This document shows positions 33,955 to 46,078 of a DNA stretch of 64,000 nucleotides, in pieces. The position numbers and the translations under genes were made by a program. Each line of letters opens with the position of its first letter. Within the stretch, counting starts at the first letter, position 1. The stretch covers positions 1-64,000 of the forward strand of contig DF241049.1 in the NCBI GenBank assembly GCA_000507305.1, written 5' to 3'. The notes below the pieces were generated by a model, which was not told the DNA's origin, made no database searches, and was given only the letters and a program-made list of their open reading frames with translations. Source of the stretch: Breviolum minutum Mf 1.05b.01 (taxonomy: Eukaryota; Sar; Dinophyceae; Suessiales; Symbiodiniaceae).

Positions 33955-34797
33955 ATCTTTTTTTGGGTCGATCAACGGAGGCTGTTGGGTGACTCTGAAG
34001 GTTCTTCTGCTACTAGGTGCTTAGTGCCATGAGGTAAAATATATCAAAAGGTAGTATATAAGTGGTATATACTGCCAATTGGCTAATAACATATATGATA
34101 CCTACCACTTTTGTTCCAGAACCAAAGAAATCCATTGATATCCTGGTGCCAATCAAATGAACATGATGTATATATATATATGTAAAGAAAAAATATAAGA
34201 TAATGATAGATAATGTAATTGTATGCAGTGATGCAGTGCTTTTTGAGGGTGTATAAACCCGCAGTTCCTCGTGTGGATAGTTTTGACGATTGTAGCTACG
34301 AAGACTCACAGCTAAGGGCCTCTGCAAATTGAATCTCAAGGTATCAAACTTGAAATAATGTCTTAATGTCTGTCAGAATCTCATTGTTATACAAGCTTCC
34401 AGTCTTATAAGATTCAGTCGAAATCTAGAGTATTACAAGTGAATATCTCATAATCTTACTTGAATCTTATAAGTTTGGGCCAAATTTCCTCATCCTAAGT
34501 ACAATATTTCACCAACCTTGTGTATATCAGACACTGAAACTCATCACAGGTGTCCCATGAAGTCAACTTTCATGAACCTGGATTTCCCGGAAGTAAGGAA
34601 TATTTCTTGGAGCTACCCGTCCCAGCCAGTACAAGTGGAAAGTGAAGCTTCAAAACGGGGGGGGGGTTGCTACAGTACTAAAGATGTAATTGTAATAACC
34701 CTGGTGGTGACTGTTACTGGGTGGCTGGGGTGAACCCAATATATTTTCTTAACAAAGTACCATTTGGGGTGACATCACATGGGTTGTATGAATTCAC

Positions 34798-34852
34798 CCA
34801 GTTCAACTGGAGAAACTCCCGGAAACTGCCTGTTCTGCCGGTGTTTTTTCCA
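34798..34852 (-). CDS. 55 bp internal exon
   Basis: From acceptor GCTGAG to donor G|GTGAATT: WKKHRQNRQFPGVSPVEL, phase 0 in, phase 1 out. Basic. Function unknown. Confidence 0.4.
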
Positions 34853-35227
34853 CTCAGCGCTTTATCCTTTTTTGTTCACTCTAATTTGGGGCAGAAAATC
34901 ATCATCAATTTATGATCCCAAATTTCTTCTCACCTACGAGATTTTCCTGAAACAAATTGAAAGAAGTGGATATACAGTCCCTGAAACTAGTAACACATAG
35001 CAACTGAAAAATGGTGATTGGGAGACGATCCTTTCCCTTCAGGAAGGCCTATCTTTACGGGCGTTTTGTTGGTTTTAGGGAGGGCATGTCCCCTTCCTCT
35101 TCGCAGCCTCTTTTTTAAGAGGGGCCTTTTAAATCCTGTCACCCAGCCCCTCAAAAAGGCCATGCAAAATTGGCATGGCATTTGCTACAAATCAAATTCT
35201 CATCTCAACCAGGTCCATCAAACTCAC

Positions 35228-35420
35228 CGGTGGTGTCTGTCTTTTCCATGGTTGAGTTTCCCGGCAACTTCAACCAAGCTTCTTGAAAAACAGCTTTGTA
35301 ATCTTTCCGGAATCGAGTCACCGACCTCTGAGACGAGTTTTCGTTGAAAGTCAGCCAGGCTGAAGCTGAAGAGCTGAAAATTTTCATGACGTCTTCCGCC
35401 GTTTCTTTGGGGTTTTCGTT
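35228..35420 (-). CDS. Exon with two open frames
   Basis: Ends at a strong donor CG|GTGAGTTT. Frame 1 reads NPKETAEDVMKIFSSSASAW, LTFNENSSQRSVTRFRKDY, KAVFQEAWLKLPGN. Frame 2, from acceptor ATTTTCAG, reads FSFSLADFQRKLVSEVGDS then IPERLQSCFSRSLVEVAG. Either could be used; the block is coding on the minus strand. Function unknown. Confidence 0.5.
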
Positions 35421-36339
35421 AGTTCGATGCGTGAAAAAAACACATTCAGGTGATACGTGTTTTAATGGTTGTTTAACGGATATCAACATGAATTCAACAT
35501 GATTTTGCTGAGAAACTTTGTCCATCAACAGAATTGAGCTGTGTGGATGGAATGATGGGATGGTAAAAGTTGACTAATGTGACCTTTACCTGACTGAACG
35601 TGGTGGATTTGAGATCGCTACAATTCATATGATTCATGTGGCAATCCTTAGATCATCTGGCCAAATCATATGATTTTGTACATCGTGATTTGGTGCGTGA
35701 GTGTGTTCCGTGAAATATTGTAGGTTGCAGGCTAGAAAGACCTAGGTAGGTGATCACACCGCTTCTGGTCTGGTTGATCAGGCAAAACAAATTGATTGCC
35801 CTCCTGGGAACTAACATATTCCATCCCAAGGCACTTTTGAGTCGATGATTTTCCTTTTCCCATGGTGGGATATGTGTTCGTTTCCTGGAGGGTATATCTT
35901 ATAGGATGAAATAATCTGGTTCACACATATTATTGATCCTAAGTTCCAGGGAGAACCAAAGCAGAGATGGTCAAAGTTTATCTCAACTGAAGGAAAACAA
36001 CTTTAAAAAACATGGAAACGCAAGATCGTAGCTCAACAGTTCATACAGCTGGATAACGGTGAATGTAGGTGAATCTCAAATTCTTCAAAACCCTTAGATA
36101 CCTCCCCGAAAAAAACTCGCATGGAACCTGAAAATAGAAGAGATGCAATGTTTTAATTGTAAACTGTTAACCCATCATCTTCAAGTTCCATTTGTTCCAA
36201 TTTTCGGGGGGCCCGTTGTTCTCAAATTGGATTCCAGAATACACAATCTCTCAGTCACCTGGAAGTCGGTAGCCAAACTTCACCCGTTTCTTCTTCCTGG
36301 CAGGGAAAATGCTGGTACCCTTAGGATGGAGGGCCCCTA

Positions 36340-36468
36340 GCTGTTTAACCCTTCAAAGCCCTTTGAAATAGGGGATATACCCAATAAATACCCACTAGAT
36401 AAGGTGTATAGGGGGTTGATGATTAAGGGTACCATCCCGAGGGTACCACCATTTTCCCTATGAAGCAA
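36340..36468. mobile_element. Family F hairpin element
   Basis: ATACCCAATAAATACCCAC ... GGGTACCATCCCGAGGGTAC, ending CCATTTTCCCTATGAAG; same family as 51060-51178 and 55097-55306. Confidence 0.5.
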
Positions 36469-36469
36469 A

Positions 36470-36690
36470 GAAGTGGTGAAGTTTGGTTTCATGTGCAGCA
36501 CCTTTGGACAAGGCACATCTTTTCGATCTATCTGAGTAAATTTCAATCATTCGCCAAGCTGGATTCTCCTGAATTACACGGGGGATTCCCCGATTCCCCA
36601 ACCTAACACCTTTTGGGACGTCACACATGATCTCACTATACTTCAGATAGACATTATGAGCTACGAATAAAAACAGAAATGATGTTTGAT
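36470..36690 (-). CDS. Exon block, unknown protein
   Basis: Minus frame SEIMCDVPKGVRLGNRGIP, RVIQENPAWRMIEIYSDRS, KRCALSKG. Internal AAAG|GTG donors (KG|V and KG|A) suggest it may be one or two exons. Followed by the element 36340-36468. Function unknown. Confidence 0.5.
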
Positions 36691-36808
36691 ACTGTGGATG
36701 GTTCAGAAATCCGGCGATCACCAGTTGAGCTTGGTAGTTTATCCCATTATTTACAAGGCTTTATGCATCCCAGGTGGTTGTTTGGGATTTCTTCCATCAT
36801 CAGCAGTG
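36690..36808. mobile_element. Family A TIR element
   Basis: TACTGTGGATGGTTCAGAAA to CTTCCATCATCAGCAGT. Confidence 0.6.
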
Positions 36809-37133
36809 TTCAACTTCCAACCAGTTTGCTCACCTGCTCATCACGATTTGCACCACCCACTTTTAGCTATCTATCCTATAATCAAAATATCATACGTGTA
36901 AGTGTAGTACATATATGTGAATATATATACCTACATTTCTCGTGAAAAATTCGCCAAATGTCGGTTGAAAAGAATATACCACAAATGATCATTCGTCATA
37001 GATGATATGCGTATATGATGGTTGGTGACTCAACAGGAAACACCAAAGGGTGTGTTGCACATCCACCCCATTGAAATTTCATGAAATAATAGTGGCTACT
37101 TACAGTAAGCATCCTTAAAGATTCAGAACTTAA

Positions 37134-37501
37134 TACTGTTAATGCTTCAGAAATCCTGCGAGAAAACCAGTTGAGGTTTTACACCTCCAAACGGTGCTTG
37201 GCCTTGGGATTTCTGAACCATGAAACGTATGGACCTCCATATTGGAGACGTGAGTTGAACACTCCATGTCACTGGAATCCTGGGGAAAGTATCTCAACAT
37301 ATATATACATATATTCACTACCTGAATTGCAGTAACAAAATCCATCCCCTTCTATAAAAACCCACCCGCTTTTGTTTCAACAAAAACTGCTCAACTAATC
37401 TAGTTGGTGATTTCAACCCATTTGAAAAATATGATCGTCAAATTGGATCATTTCCCCAGGTAGTGATGAAAATGAAAAATATTTGAGTTGCCACCACCTA
37501 G
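37134..37501. mobile_element. Family A and family B elements
   Basis: 37134-37230 (TACTGTTAATGCTTCAGAAA ... CTGAACCATGAAACGTA) and 37400-37501 (CTAGTTGGTGATTTCAACCC ... GAGTTGCCACCACCTAG). Confidence 0.55.
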
Positions 37502-37879
37502 TAATGATACAGTACCATACACCTTCGGAGGGAGTGTAACCTCCCTTCACCCAGGTGCCTCCGGCACTATTTCTGGCTCCGGTACCTATATGTTCATAGG
37601 CAAAGTTTAACGGCTTGCCCCTGAAACTAGGCAGGGTCTCCCCCGAAAAAAAAAAAAAAACATCTTCCAAATCATCATTTTTGAGGGGCTATGTTAATTG
37701 TTCGGGGTGTAACTTATAACTACCAATCATTAGGGTTGAGTAGGAGTACTTGATGGATTTTTCGTTGCTACAACTTCTATGAGACAGTAGGTGAAAAGAG
37801 AAATCTGGGTTCTTGATGAAGTCTCTGGGTTTTTCGGGGTTAGTAGAACAGCATTCACACATCACGCTTCGCTGATTCA

Positions 37880-38840
37880 AGATGCAGCACCAGAATACGT
37901 TTAAGAATGAAGTGTTTTTTCAGGCAACAGGCTGTGAGATAGTAATAAGCTATCTCAAACCTATGCAGTTTCAACATTCGACAAGTTCCCCCAATTCTAA
38001 AGTTCAGAAATTGAGTCAATCTGAAAAAAGTCACCAAAAAAAATGGAGTAACAGTTTAAATTGCTACCGACAAAGGTAAAAAACCTTATAAAAATGTTTG
38101 GGGTCAATCCCCTGATTGTTCAAAAATATCTTTCCAAAAGACCAAAAGCTGTTCAAACCAAGCGCCTTTTGTATGGAAGAGAAAAAAACAAATGGCCGAG
38201 ATGAATCTCTAAATGAAAGATTGAATTTTTCCAGAACGCTGTGAACCTTTGTTACCGTTTCTGTGGCCCGATAAGAACCAACATGATGGAAATTGACATA
38301 TGTTTACATCTGCAAATTGTATATGTTTTTGCTATCTTCGATTCTCAAAGGGTAACAAAAAAAAATCCCCAACTTTCCTGCGATTCACACGGTTGGGATG
38401 ATTTTTCAAATCCCGATGAAGAAATTCCAAAAAGCCATGCATAACTGGGCAAACTACTACAAACCCTGGAACCTGAACTAAGGGGACTTGAGGATAGGAA
38501 TTCACTTACTAAACAATCATTTGGGGTGACCTCGGCTGAGGTCGCTAGAACCTAGCCGAGATGTATGCTTTAATAAAATTTCCCCAGTGCGTGAGGCATT
38601 CACAATGTTTGGATGATTCAATCCCCACACAAACCTGCCTCTTGAAAACTATCTCATCTTTTTCAGGCAGGACGTAGTATGTAATCACCCAAACGGCAGT
38701 AATATAGGAGTTCTATTCATAATACATTTATATTGCAGTAATATATCACTTTATATATAATATACCAAATATATTGGGTGCGGCAGCTAGTAACAACGAA
38801 GGTTGTCAAGGTTCATAGAGATCGGGGGGGGCCTTTTCCA
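37880..38840. other. Mostly non-coding stretch
   Basis: No full element and no exon with clear borders found upstream of the terminal exon 38974-38847's 3' flank. Confidence 0.3.
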
Positions 38841-38846
38841 ATGTAA

Positions 38847-38974
38847 TTAGTCATCCTGGTGGTGGGCGCCAGTGGGCCCCCAGTCTCCCCCAGGTGGCAC
38901 CTCTTTCAAAAGAGCCAGGATTCGCTCAAAGATCTCTTCATGTGTGCGGCCTGGATTTTTGAGAGGCGATTCTT
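38847..38974 (-). CDS. Terminal exon, unknown protein
   Basis: From acceptor TGTTTCCAG, phase 1: ESPLKNPGRTHEEIFERI, LALLKEVPPGGDWGPTGAH, HQDD then TAA (38849-38847). Amphipathic helix followed by a Gly/Pro tail. A clear 3' gene end. Function unknown. Confidence 0.5.
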
Positions 38975-39114
38975 CTGGAAACAAACCGGGAAGATGAAAA
39001 AAAGGCCTGGCCTATTTGGCATGATTCACGATGTTTGTTGCTGCAGTTTTTGTAAAACAAATTCATGTACAACAAAGAAATCTGGAAGCTGAAATCTGAA
39101 AGCAAATTTTGAAA

Positions 39115-39263
39115 TTAATTCATGTTCAGCTTGCTTCCACATGAATTTCCTGAGTTTTCACAGAAGAAATTGCGATGGTGTAGCCAAAGATAACTCCAAT
39201 CAGGTCTTTGCATCTTCGAATCTTTAAGTTGAACGATCGCATATCTCATATCTCTTACCCTTC
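39115..39263 (-). CDS. Exon starting at a family C element, possible gene end
   Basis: The acceptor TAGTTTCAG is the TIR of the element 39256-39360. The frame reads DMRYAIVQLKDSKMQRPD, WSYLWLHHRNFFCENSGN, SCGSKLNMN and then TAA (39117-39115). It may end a gene or contain an unseen donor. Function unknown. Confidence 0.45.
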
Positions 39264-39525
39264 CTGAAACTAATATAGCCCCTGAAAAGTGACCTTCCCA
39301 ATGGGAAAGTAGTCTTCGAACTAACATTTTTCAGAGGCTATGTTAAGCTTCAGGGGTGTACCTCTCATTGCTCTATTATAATCCATGGACCTGTCATATT
39401 GTTGATGGTTCAGAAATCCCAAACAAACACCTGCGATGTATAAAACCATGTCGGATAACGGGTTTCTTTTAATTTACGATGCAGTATCAACTGGTAGTTT
39501 TTGGGATTTCTGAACCATCAACACT
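39256..39525. mobile_element. Family C element followed by a family A element
   Basis: 39256-39360 (TACCCTTCCTGAAACTAATA ... GCTTCAGGGGTGTA; supplies the acceptor of exon 39263-39115) and 39398-39525 (TATTGTTGATGGTTCAGAAA ... GAACCATCAACACT). Confidence 0.6.
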
Positions 39526-40429
39526 TTAAATCTCTGCCAAAAAAAAAAAACCTGACTCAGCTAGACATCTCACCACCGGAGGAGGATTCCTCCGTGGAAA
39601 ACCCCCCCCCGCCTTTCTGAAAAGCAGCCTCTGCCTCGAGGTCGGTGTGGACCCATCGCAACTTGCGATCTTTAAAAAACTCCCTCATAACCCAAGAACC
39701 ATACCATCCAAGTATGGGTCTATTTACCTACATATACCCATAAGAATCCACCAAATATTGGTAAATGTACCCTACATGGATTGTATGGGAAAACCAATTT
39801 GCAAAATCTATTTGGAGAATGCAATATGTTTTTCTATAAATTGCTATCATTGGGTTTCTTTTGTGGGGTCCAGTAGCTGACATGAATGTTTTCTTCATCT
39901 TTAAGATGTATCACATCCCTTTTTTCATCACTTCCGATCCTCAAAAGTGTCTTTCATCCCATCATCCAACTAAAATTTCCCCAACCTTTCCATGCTATTT
40001 GGGGTCTATGCTGATATGTGTTTCATGTTTATCATATAAATGGTCCAAGGTCGGGGTGAAAATATTTTTTTTAATGAAACAATCAAAAAAATGGGTGCAA
40101 GTTGGTTTTTTTTTCGTGACATCCTGAAATAGATTTCCATGCATTTGATAATCGCTGTTTTGGTGGCGTTCATGTATGTCAACATACCAATAATTTTGAG
40201 GACACTACAACCACTGCTTCAAACATACATCTTCTCGCGTCACCCTTTGGAGCCTTGAGAAAAACAACAATGTCTCCAAGAAGTCATCCAAAAAATCGCA
40301 GCTGGAAAAAAAATCCCCTAAAACGAACGAATGACGATGGAAAAACAAAAAACGAATGAAGATGTATCTTGCATCAAAAATGGTTGATTTTCCAGGAGCT
40401 CTTAAGTATTTTTTTCAAATCAAACCGCA

Positions 40430-40545
40430 GATCGTAGGGAAGCCCGGACAAAGGGACCATTCAAACGCTTGCGTTTCGCTGCTGGCTCTCCAACCTGTTG
40501 ATCATTGGAGTATCCCAATTCATGGTCATTTGGGGTGGGGTGGCC
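40430..40545 (-). CDS. Internal exon with a nuclear-signal-like basic patch
   Basis: Minus frame NDHELGYSNDQQVGEPAAK then RKRLNGPFVRASLRSA, ending at donor GCG|GTTTGA. AAKRKRL resembles a monopartite nuclear localisation signal. Function unknown. Confidence 0.45.
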
Positions 40546-40654
40546 CACTATTTTGGATAAATGATACACTCTGGTCAACTAAGATAGCAATGGAAATTTC
40601 ACCATTTTTTGTATGGATTCGGATACATCTTCAAATGGTGGATTTCCCATTTGA

Positions 40655-40760
40655 TACACCCCTGAAAACTAACATGTCCCCTAAAAAGAGACTATTTCAG
40701 TAGGGAATACATCTGAAGCAACCATTGATTTTCAGGGGACACGGTATTTTCAGGGGAGTA
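40655..40760. mobile_element. Family C TIR element
   Basis: TACACCCCTGAAAACTAACA to ATTTTCAGGGGAGTA; it abuts or interrupts a TGGTAAACT-type copy at 40561-40655. Confidence 0.6.
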
Positions 40761-40834
40761 AATGATAACCCCCCAGATATTTTTTCGGGTTGTTGATGGT
40801 TATGACTGGATATAAACTACCCATATTTTAGGAA

Positions 40835-40975
40835 GGCAAACATTTCACCCTTTTCTTCATGCTTTGGGTTGGCATCTGCTCGGGTCTCAACTGTTGAGGA
40901 ACCAATGAAGCACAAAGGACCAGGCATGGCAATGTTCCGATGAATGTGAATCCCTGTCTGTTTCAGCAAGGGTCC
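40835..40975 (-). CDS. Internal exon, unknown protein
   Basis: Minus frame GPLLKQTGIHIHRNIAMPGP, LCFIGSSTVETRADANPKH, EEKGEMFAFLK. Protein-like; borders not set. Confidence 0.4.
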
Positions 40976-41144
40976 CATGTTACACTTTGTAAAACCCCTA
41001 ATCAAACAAACTGGTCTCAAAACTTATCGGGTGTTGAAATTTACCATCTCCACTCTCATTTGCCGTTTAAGCTGGCTTGCATCATAATTGAATGCTGACT
41101 TGTAAAAGTCCTCTCATCTCCAACTGGCATGCTGATTGGTTTAT

Positions 41145-41290
41145 TTTCTTAAGGTTGCTTGGCAAGATTGAATCGACAGAAACATGTGCTTTCCGGGAAA
41201 AAAAAGTGGTTGGAAAATTGCACCAAGTGACCGAACCAAACATTCCAGAACCTGGGGGATCACATTGAAATGAGATATCCTCATTGCTCA
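41145..41290 (-). CDS. Internal exon, unknown protein
   Basis: Minus frame NEDISFQCDPPGSGMFGSV, TWCNFPTTFFSRKAHVSVD, SILPSNLKK. Borders not set; function unknown. Confidence 0.4.
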
Positions 41291-41502
41291 AAAAAAAGGG
41301 GAGACTGCTGCTAATTTTGGGTATAATCCCCTCCCACGCCCTTGACCCACCAGAATGTATTTTTCATATTTAGTGGGGTGGGGATCCCAAAACAAAACCT
41401 TCATTTACTCTGGGAGGGGGGGGCCACATCCAGTTGTGGCCATGCCATCAAAGGTGATCCTCATCGAGGGTGAGCTTCCCTACACCAATCCATGTGCATC
41501 AC

Positions 41503-41544
<42 letters not shown>

Positions 41545-41572
41545 CATCCATCCATCCATCCATCCATCCATC
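41503..41572. repeat. Compound (AATC)n(CATC)n repeat
   Basis: About ten AATC units change to about seven CATC units by one substitution, then decay to CTGC units: a repeat that switched its unit. Confidence 0.85.
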
Positions 41573-41613
41573 TGCCTGCCTACACCCTCTATCTCCAAAG
41601 GCAAAACCCCCAC

Positions 41614-41735
41614 CATGGCGGCGCTCCGCCCGCCTCTCCGCTTTGAGTGCTGTTTTTCAGCGAAGAAGAGACCTTGTTTCGAAAACGTTTTGGCGTACAG
41701 AAATCTGGGGACCCCAACCATCCCAACCCATGTGG
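41614..41735 (-). CDS. Basic internal exon
   Basis: Minus frame VPRFLYAKTFSKQGLFFAEK then QHSKRRGGRSAAM ending at donor ATG|GTGGGG. The plus strand is also open (PPLRFECCFSAKKRP) but the neighbours favour minus. The compound tetranucleotide repeat 41503-41572 lies in the following intron. Confidence 0.4.
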
Positions 41736-41894
41736 GATGTAGAAAACGTTTAAAAACACCTTAGTAAATAATAGGATAAACTACCAACCTCAACTGGTGA
41801 TCGCCGGACTTCTGAAGCATCAAAAGTAGTACACTATAAGTCAGCTGCAGATAGACTCAGTGTCAAAAAAGGTTACACGTTACAACCCTTCTCA

Positions 41895-42005
41895 TATGGG
41901 AAATGCTAACCGGTAACCCGAAAAAGAACCTGTCGACATGTGCAGCTGAGACAACCTATAGGGAAGTCTCACTTTCACCAGTTTTTCAGGTCTCATTCTG
42001 GATGG
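41895..42005 (-). CDS. Internal exon, unknown protein
   Basis: Minus frame RMRPEKLVKVRLPYRLSQL then HMSTGSFSGYRLAFP, directly after a family A element (42018-42124). Function unknown. Confidence 0.4.
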
Positions 42006-42017
42006 AATTTGATCAAT

Positions 42018-42124
42018 ACTGTTGGTGGACGAAATCCCAACCAACCACCTGGCATGCATAAAACGCTTTAAATAAAGGGATAAACTACCTATCAACTGGT
42101 GCAGCATTTCTTCCATCAGCAGTA
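42018..42124. mobile_element. Family A TIR element
   Basis: TACTGTTGGTGGACGAAATC to CTTCCATCAGCAGTA. Confidence 0.6.
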
Positions 42125-42241
42125 TGTTAACCAACTAGTCATGTTAGTTTCGGGGGGTACCAAAAGCTAGTGATGCGAAACCCTACCCAGGATGCCAGAT
42201 GATTACATGTTTTTTTGACTCATGGGATCCCAATCCTAAAC

Positions 42242-42280
42242 CTCCATTTGCCATTGTTGCTGAGAGGCAACGGTGGCATC
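42242..42280 (-). CDS. 39 bp internal exon
   Basis: From acceptor GTTTTAG to donor GAG|GTTTAG, phase 0 to 0: DATVASQQQWQME. Too short to identify. Confidence 0.35.
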
Positions 42281-42439
42281 CTAAAACACCTGAAGCTCAG
42301 GAATTACTCTTCGGAAAACTAACGCATCCCCTGAAGAATGCTGGTTGGGGGGACTATTTTCCTTTTGACAATGGTCCCTTTTCAGGTGACTTTTGTTAAT
42401 TTCCGGGGGGCGTATCACTTGGATGTCAAAGGGATTAAT

Positions 42440-42600
42440 TCACCCAGATTTTTCCCGAAATATTCCCGAGCGTTTCGACCGCCGGCTCTTTCGGCAGAGC
42501 TTTTCCTGCCTGTCAAGGCTGTCAAGGAGCAAGGTGATGCAGCCACCAGCAACAAGGCGGCTAGATCTATTTAGAAATATTTGGATACCCCTCTGAAATC
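42440..42600 (-). CDS. Exon after a family C element
   Basis: Acceptor ATTTCAG from the element TIR, donor GG|GTGAATTAAT. Two minus frames are open: NRSSRLVAGGCITLLLDSL then DRQEKLCRKSRRSKRSG; or LAALLLVAASPCSLTALTG then RKSSAERAGGRNAREYFG, which looks like a hydrophobic leader. Frame undecided. Confidence 0.45.
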
Positions 42601-42698
42601 TAACATAGATACCGAAAATGACGCCATGCTTGAAAGGAAATACCATTTGAAAAAACAAAACATCATGTTTGGTATCTATGTTAGATTTCGGAGGTGTA
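42586..42698. mobile_element. Family C TIR element
   Basis: TACCCCTCTGAAATCTAACATA to ATGTTAGATTTCGGAGGTGTA with 20-bp-plus arms; supplies an acceptor to exon 42600. Confidence 0.6.
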
Positions 42699-42829
42699 TA
42701 CTTTAGATATTCCCTGCAAGTCCAGCTGACCAAATAAAGTGGCTGGTCTTTAGGATGATCCATGGAGAAAGGATTCCCTACTACCAAGGGGCCAAGTTGG
42801 ATCTTTGGACTTCCTGGGTATAGGTAGAT

Positions 42830-42975
42830 GTTGAATATACAAGATGTATTTGGATATACAGTACTTAGATTTATATAAATATACAGTGAGATATTTCTAG
42901 GCTTAGACAGGTAGATGTATTTAGGTATACTGAGATAGATTGAGAGATGCTTAGATATACCTAGATATTATGTAC
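42830..42975. repeat. Imperfect ATATAC-TTAGAT repeat region
   Basis: Repeated words ATATAC, TTAGAT and GAGATA with irregular spacing over about 140 bp; no coding signal. Confidence 0.5.
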
Positions 42976-43078
42976 TACAGTTCCATGCACGCAAATCAAC
43001 CAGTCATGGCAGTCTACTGAGACCATGATCCAAAACCTCTGTCAATGGTTGGTACTTAGTCAATGATTGAGTCTATTC

Positions 43079-43197
43079 TACTGTTGATGGCTCAAATCCG
43101 GCTAACCAGTTAAAGTTGGTAGATTATCCCCAGAATTTACAGGTTTTATACATCCCAAGCGGTGGTTGGCCTTGGGATTTCTGAACCATCAACAGTA
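43079..43197. mobile_element. Family A TIR element
   Basis: TACTGTTGATGGCTCAAATC to GAACCATCAACAGTA, TA on both sides. Confidence 0.65.
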
Positions 43198-43464
43198 GGA
43201 ATCCTCGATGTCCCTTTTCTCTGCAACATAAACCGCCAAGTCTCTGAATTTCACCTGCACTCTTCCCTTAAGGCCGGCTGATTCAACCCTTATTCCTGCG
43301 GAGGCATGTTTTTCAGAGCTATGACAAATGTCCAAAAAAAAGATCTTTCAACCATCCATGTCTAATACAAAAAGCTTAGCACACCTCCCCCCAAAAAAAA
43401 AAACACCCCACCAAAATTGGGGTGTATGTAAAAAGACCTTGTTATTTTGGTCAAAAAGGTTTGG

Positions 43465-43600
43465 TAAAAATTCAACCTCTTTCGTGACGTATTCGCGATC
43501 AGATTCGCCTGTTCAGCGCAACTTTTCAGGTGGCTCAGTAAATAGTGCCTCAGGTGAACCACCGAGCCAAAAAAATCAGACGCCGTTCAAGTTCACCCAT
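43465..43600 (-). CDS. Internal exon, unknown protein
   Basis: Minus frame VVHLRHYLLSHLKSCAEQ then ANLIANTSRKR, ending near AG|GTTGAA. A second frame (MGELERRLIFLARWFT) is open upstream. Function unknown. Confidence 0.4.
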
Positions 43601-44599
43601 GAAATACGGTAATGGTGGCTTAAGAAAACATATGGGGTTTTTCGGAACCGAATCTCATTATCTGAGAATTCCCATGGGGAAATCTCTAGATTGGAATGAC
43701 ATCACATATTCCAAAAAAACGAAACAAACGTCCCATTCTACCGGTTGGTTAATGACAACCCAAACAATGGACCTATTCTACAGGACATCCCTCAAACCTA
43801 TCATACATTTTGATTGTTTGATCTCCCCACCTGGTTCGTTACTCTTTCTCCCATAATCATTGTTCAGTTGAAAATGGCTATATTTCAAATGGTATTTGAA
43901 AGGGAACTGAACCATTGTCCACTTCCATGAGTATGGGAGGAAGAGTAATGAAGGGATCCTGTCATTTCATGGCTTCTGCAATAAACCGCAAAGAAATGAG
44001 CAATATGCAACATATACAATCGTATACATATATACATATAATCCACATTGGTGACTTCCCAAAACAATTTACATCCAAACATAACGACCAAAACGGGCAA
44101 AACTTCGTTCATTTGAACCGAACAAAGTTTCGCCAACTCGGTCGTTTGCAGTGATGTTGTCCACTTAAAATTGTAGTGAAATGAAATTTCATAAAATCTT
44201 CTTAGACGTCCTGAGAAAATGTCTGGGATTTTTTGGGGGGTCAATTTTTTCCCTATTTCAACCATCAAAGTTGTTTTTTTTCGTGACCATCCCGTCTTCG
44301 GTGCCTGGAAACGTGAAACACACCATCTGTCAGTTCACTTGGCAAGTCAGAAAGCTACCCTGCCTCCAAACGTTCAGGGGTAATGATTATACTACCCAAC
44401 CAAAACATTTCACCAGGACAAATGACTCAAAAAAATTGTTTGCGCTTCCATTTTCTTGATCCTACCAAAACATGCTTACATATATATTATATATATATAT
44501 TATATAGATCTCCTTGAAACTCCATTGACAATAGAAATCCAAGTGATGTTAAAAATGGTGAAGGTCTTAGCCACTGATTTTGCTAGCCAGCTTTCTCAT

Positions 44600-44765
44600 G
44601 GAAAAAAAAATCGTTTCCCAAGGTCTTTCCGTTGCTGAGGTGTTCCGGACCGGAGGTCTGCATAAGGAACCACATATTCCGATATGAGGCACTCAACCTG
44701 CCGAGTGTGGCCAGACATGGAGGGAAAGGTCGAATTCATGATCTCCTGTCTTTGGACTCCCAACA
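44600..44765 (-). CDS. Internal exon, unknown protein
   Basis: One continuous minus frame: GVQRQEIMNSTFPSMSGHT, RQVECLISEYVVPYADLRS, GTPQQRKDLGKRFFFP then TGA. The C-terminal end may instead be spliced. Function unknown. Confidence 0.5.
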
Positions 44766-45042
44766 CACACACCATGGGTTTTTTGTTAGGACTTTAGGAA
44801 GGAAGGTTATTTCAGGATGTCGATGAGGGTCGATAGTAACTTAGAGAAAAATCCTAATTGAAGCAATAGTTGGTGGTTGGTGATTCCAACTATGTAAAAG
44901 GATCTTTCTCATCTTACAATTTGGCTTCAACATCAACATATTAATCACCAAAATATGTTTTTGAACATCATAGTGCCTTGCAGCACTTAAAAGTAGCACA
45001 ACAAAAACCCGGGTATTGCCTTGGCTCAGCTGTTTTGCTTAC

Positions 45043-45190
45043 CATCAGCTCCCTTGATTCGATTGATTGATATCTGGGGGGCTGGTTGAAGCAAGAAGTC
45101 CAATAGAAGGATTGCTCTCCCATTTCCACATCTGATTCCAAACTGGGACCAGTTGAACCGTTTTGCGATGAACTTCTTCATCAAACCATT
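45043..45190 (-). CDS. 148 bp internal exon, unknown protein
   Basis: From acceptor TATTCAG to donor G|GTAAGC, phase 0 in and 1 out: NGLMKKFIAKRFNWSQFGI, RCGNGRAILLLDFLLQPA, PQISINRIKGAD. Strong splice motifs. Family not recognised. Confidence 0.55.
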
Positions 45191-45504
45191 CTGAATATGT
45201 GTTTTTTGGTGCATGTCAATGTTCTACCCTCTAGGGAACTAACATATCCCACCTTGGGAAAAGGTAAAGCATCTTCAAAATTGAGAGGATACGTTTGATT
45301 CCGGTGGGGGTAGTCCATACTGTTGATGGTTCAGAAATCCCAAAACCACCACCAATTTTGATGTATAAACCGCCCCTAAAATACCTGGAACCTGGAGCCC
45401 ACCAAGGGGTATCGTGTCTAAGACCAGGCCGCCCGACCACTTGGCTATTCCACCTGGGGCGCGATTTGGCTAAGACGATGAGCTGAGATGCATAACTAAG
45501 CCCC

Positions 45505-45619
45505 TACCGTTGATGGAAGAAATCCCAAACAACCAGTTAGTAAATATATTATCCCATTATTTACAGGTATTTTCACATTTGAGGTGGTTTGTCGGATTTC
45601 TTCCAGTATCATTAGCAGT
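45505..45619. mobile_element. Family A TIR element
   Basis: TACCGTTGATGGAAGAAATC to CTTCCAGTATCATTAGCAGT. Confidence 0.55.
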
Positions 45620-46078
45620 TAATCCTATTTGTGGATCACAGATTAAGCCTATTAGTCAGTTTACTAATCTTTTTAGGGTTCTAATTTACAGTAGATCAAT
45701 TTAGCTACCATGGATTGAAATTCAACCCTATGGCCTATGGACCATACTCGTGTATAAAAATTGGTGAAATGATCTGAATTTGAATTCCAATGCATCATAT
45801 GAAACCACATTAGGTGTGCAATCATCTAAAATGGTGGAAGTCCTCTATGAAAGTGAGTTTTGGGACTCTTGCAATTGCAAGAATCAGACGGTAAAGGTGG
45901 AAATCTACTAAGGATGACTACTGGACTAGGGGTTATAGTCATCCCGAATGACCATGGCTCAAAATTATTGGAACCTCAAATTTGACTGACCAATACTAAA
46001 TATGGTCCCAATTACTCTAATATTGACCCACACAAAATGAGGCAAACGCCCATTTAAACAGTGAATGGGGTTCATATT

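Noticed and set aside
41355-41753. Plus-strand ORF with Asn-Gln-Ser-Ile and Pro-Ser-Ile-His repeats
   Set aside because: It reads through the AATC/CATC tetranucleotide repeat; the neighbouring coding signal is on the minus strand.
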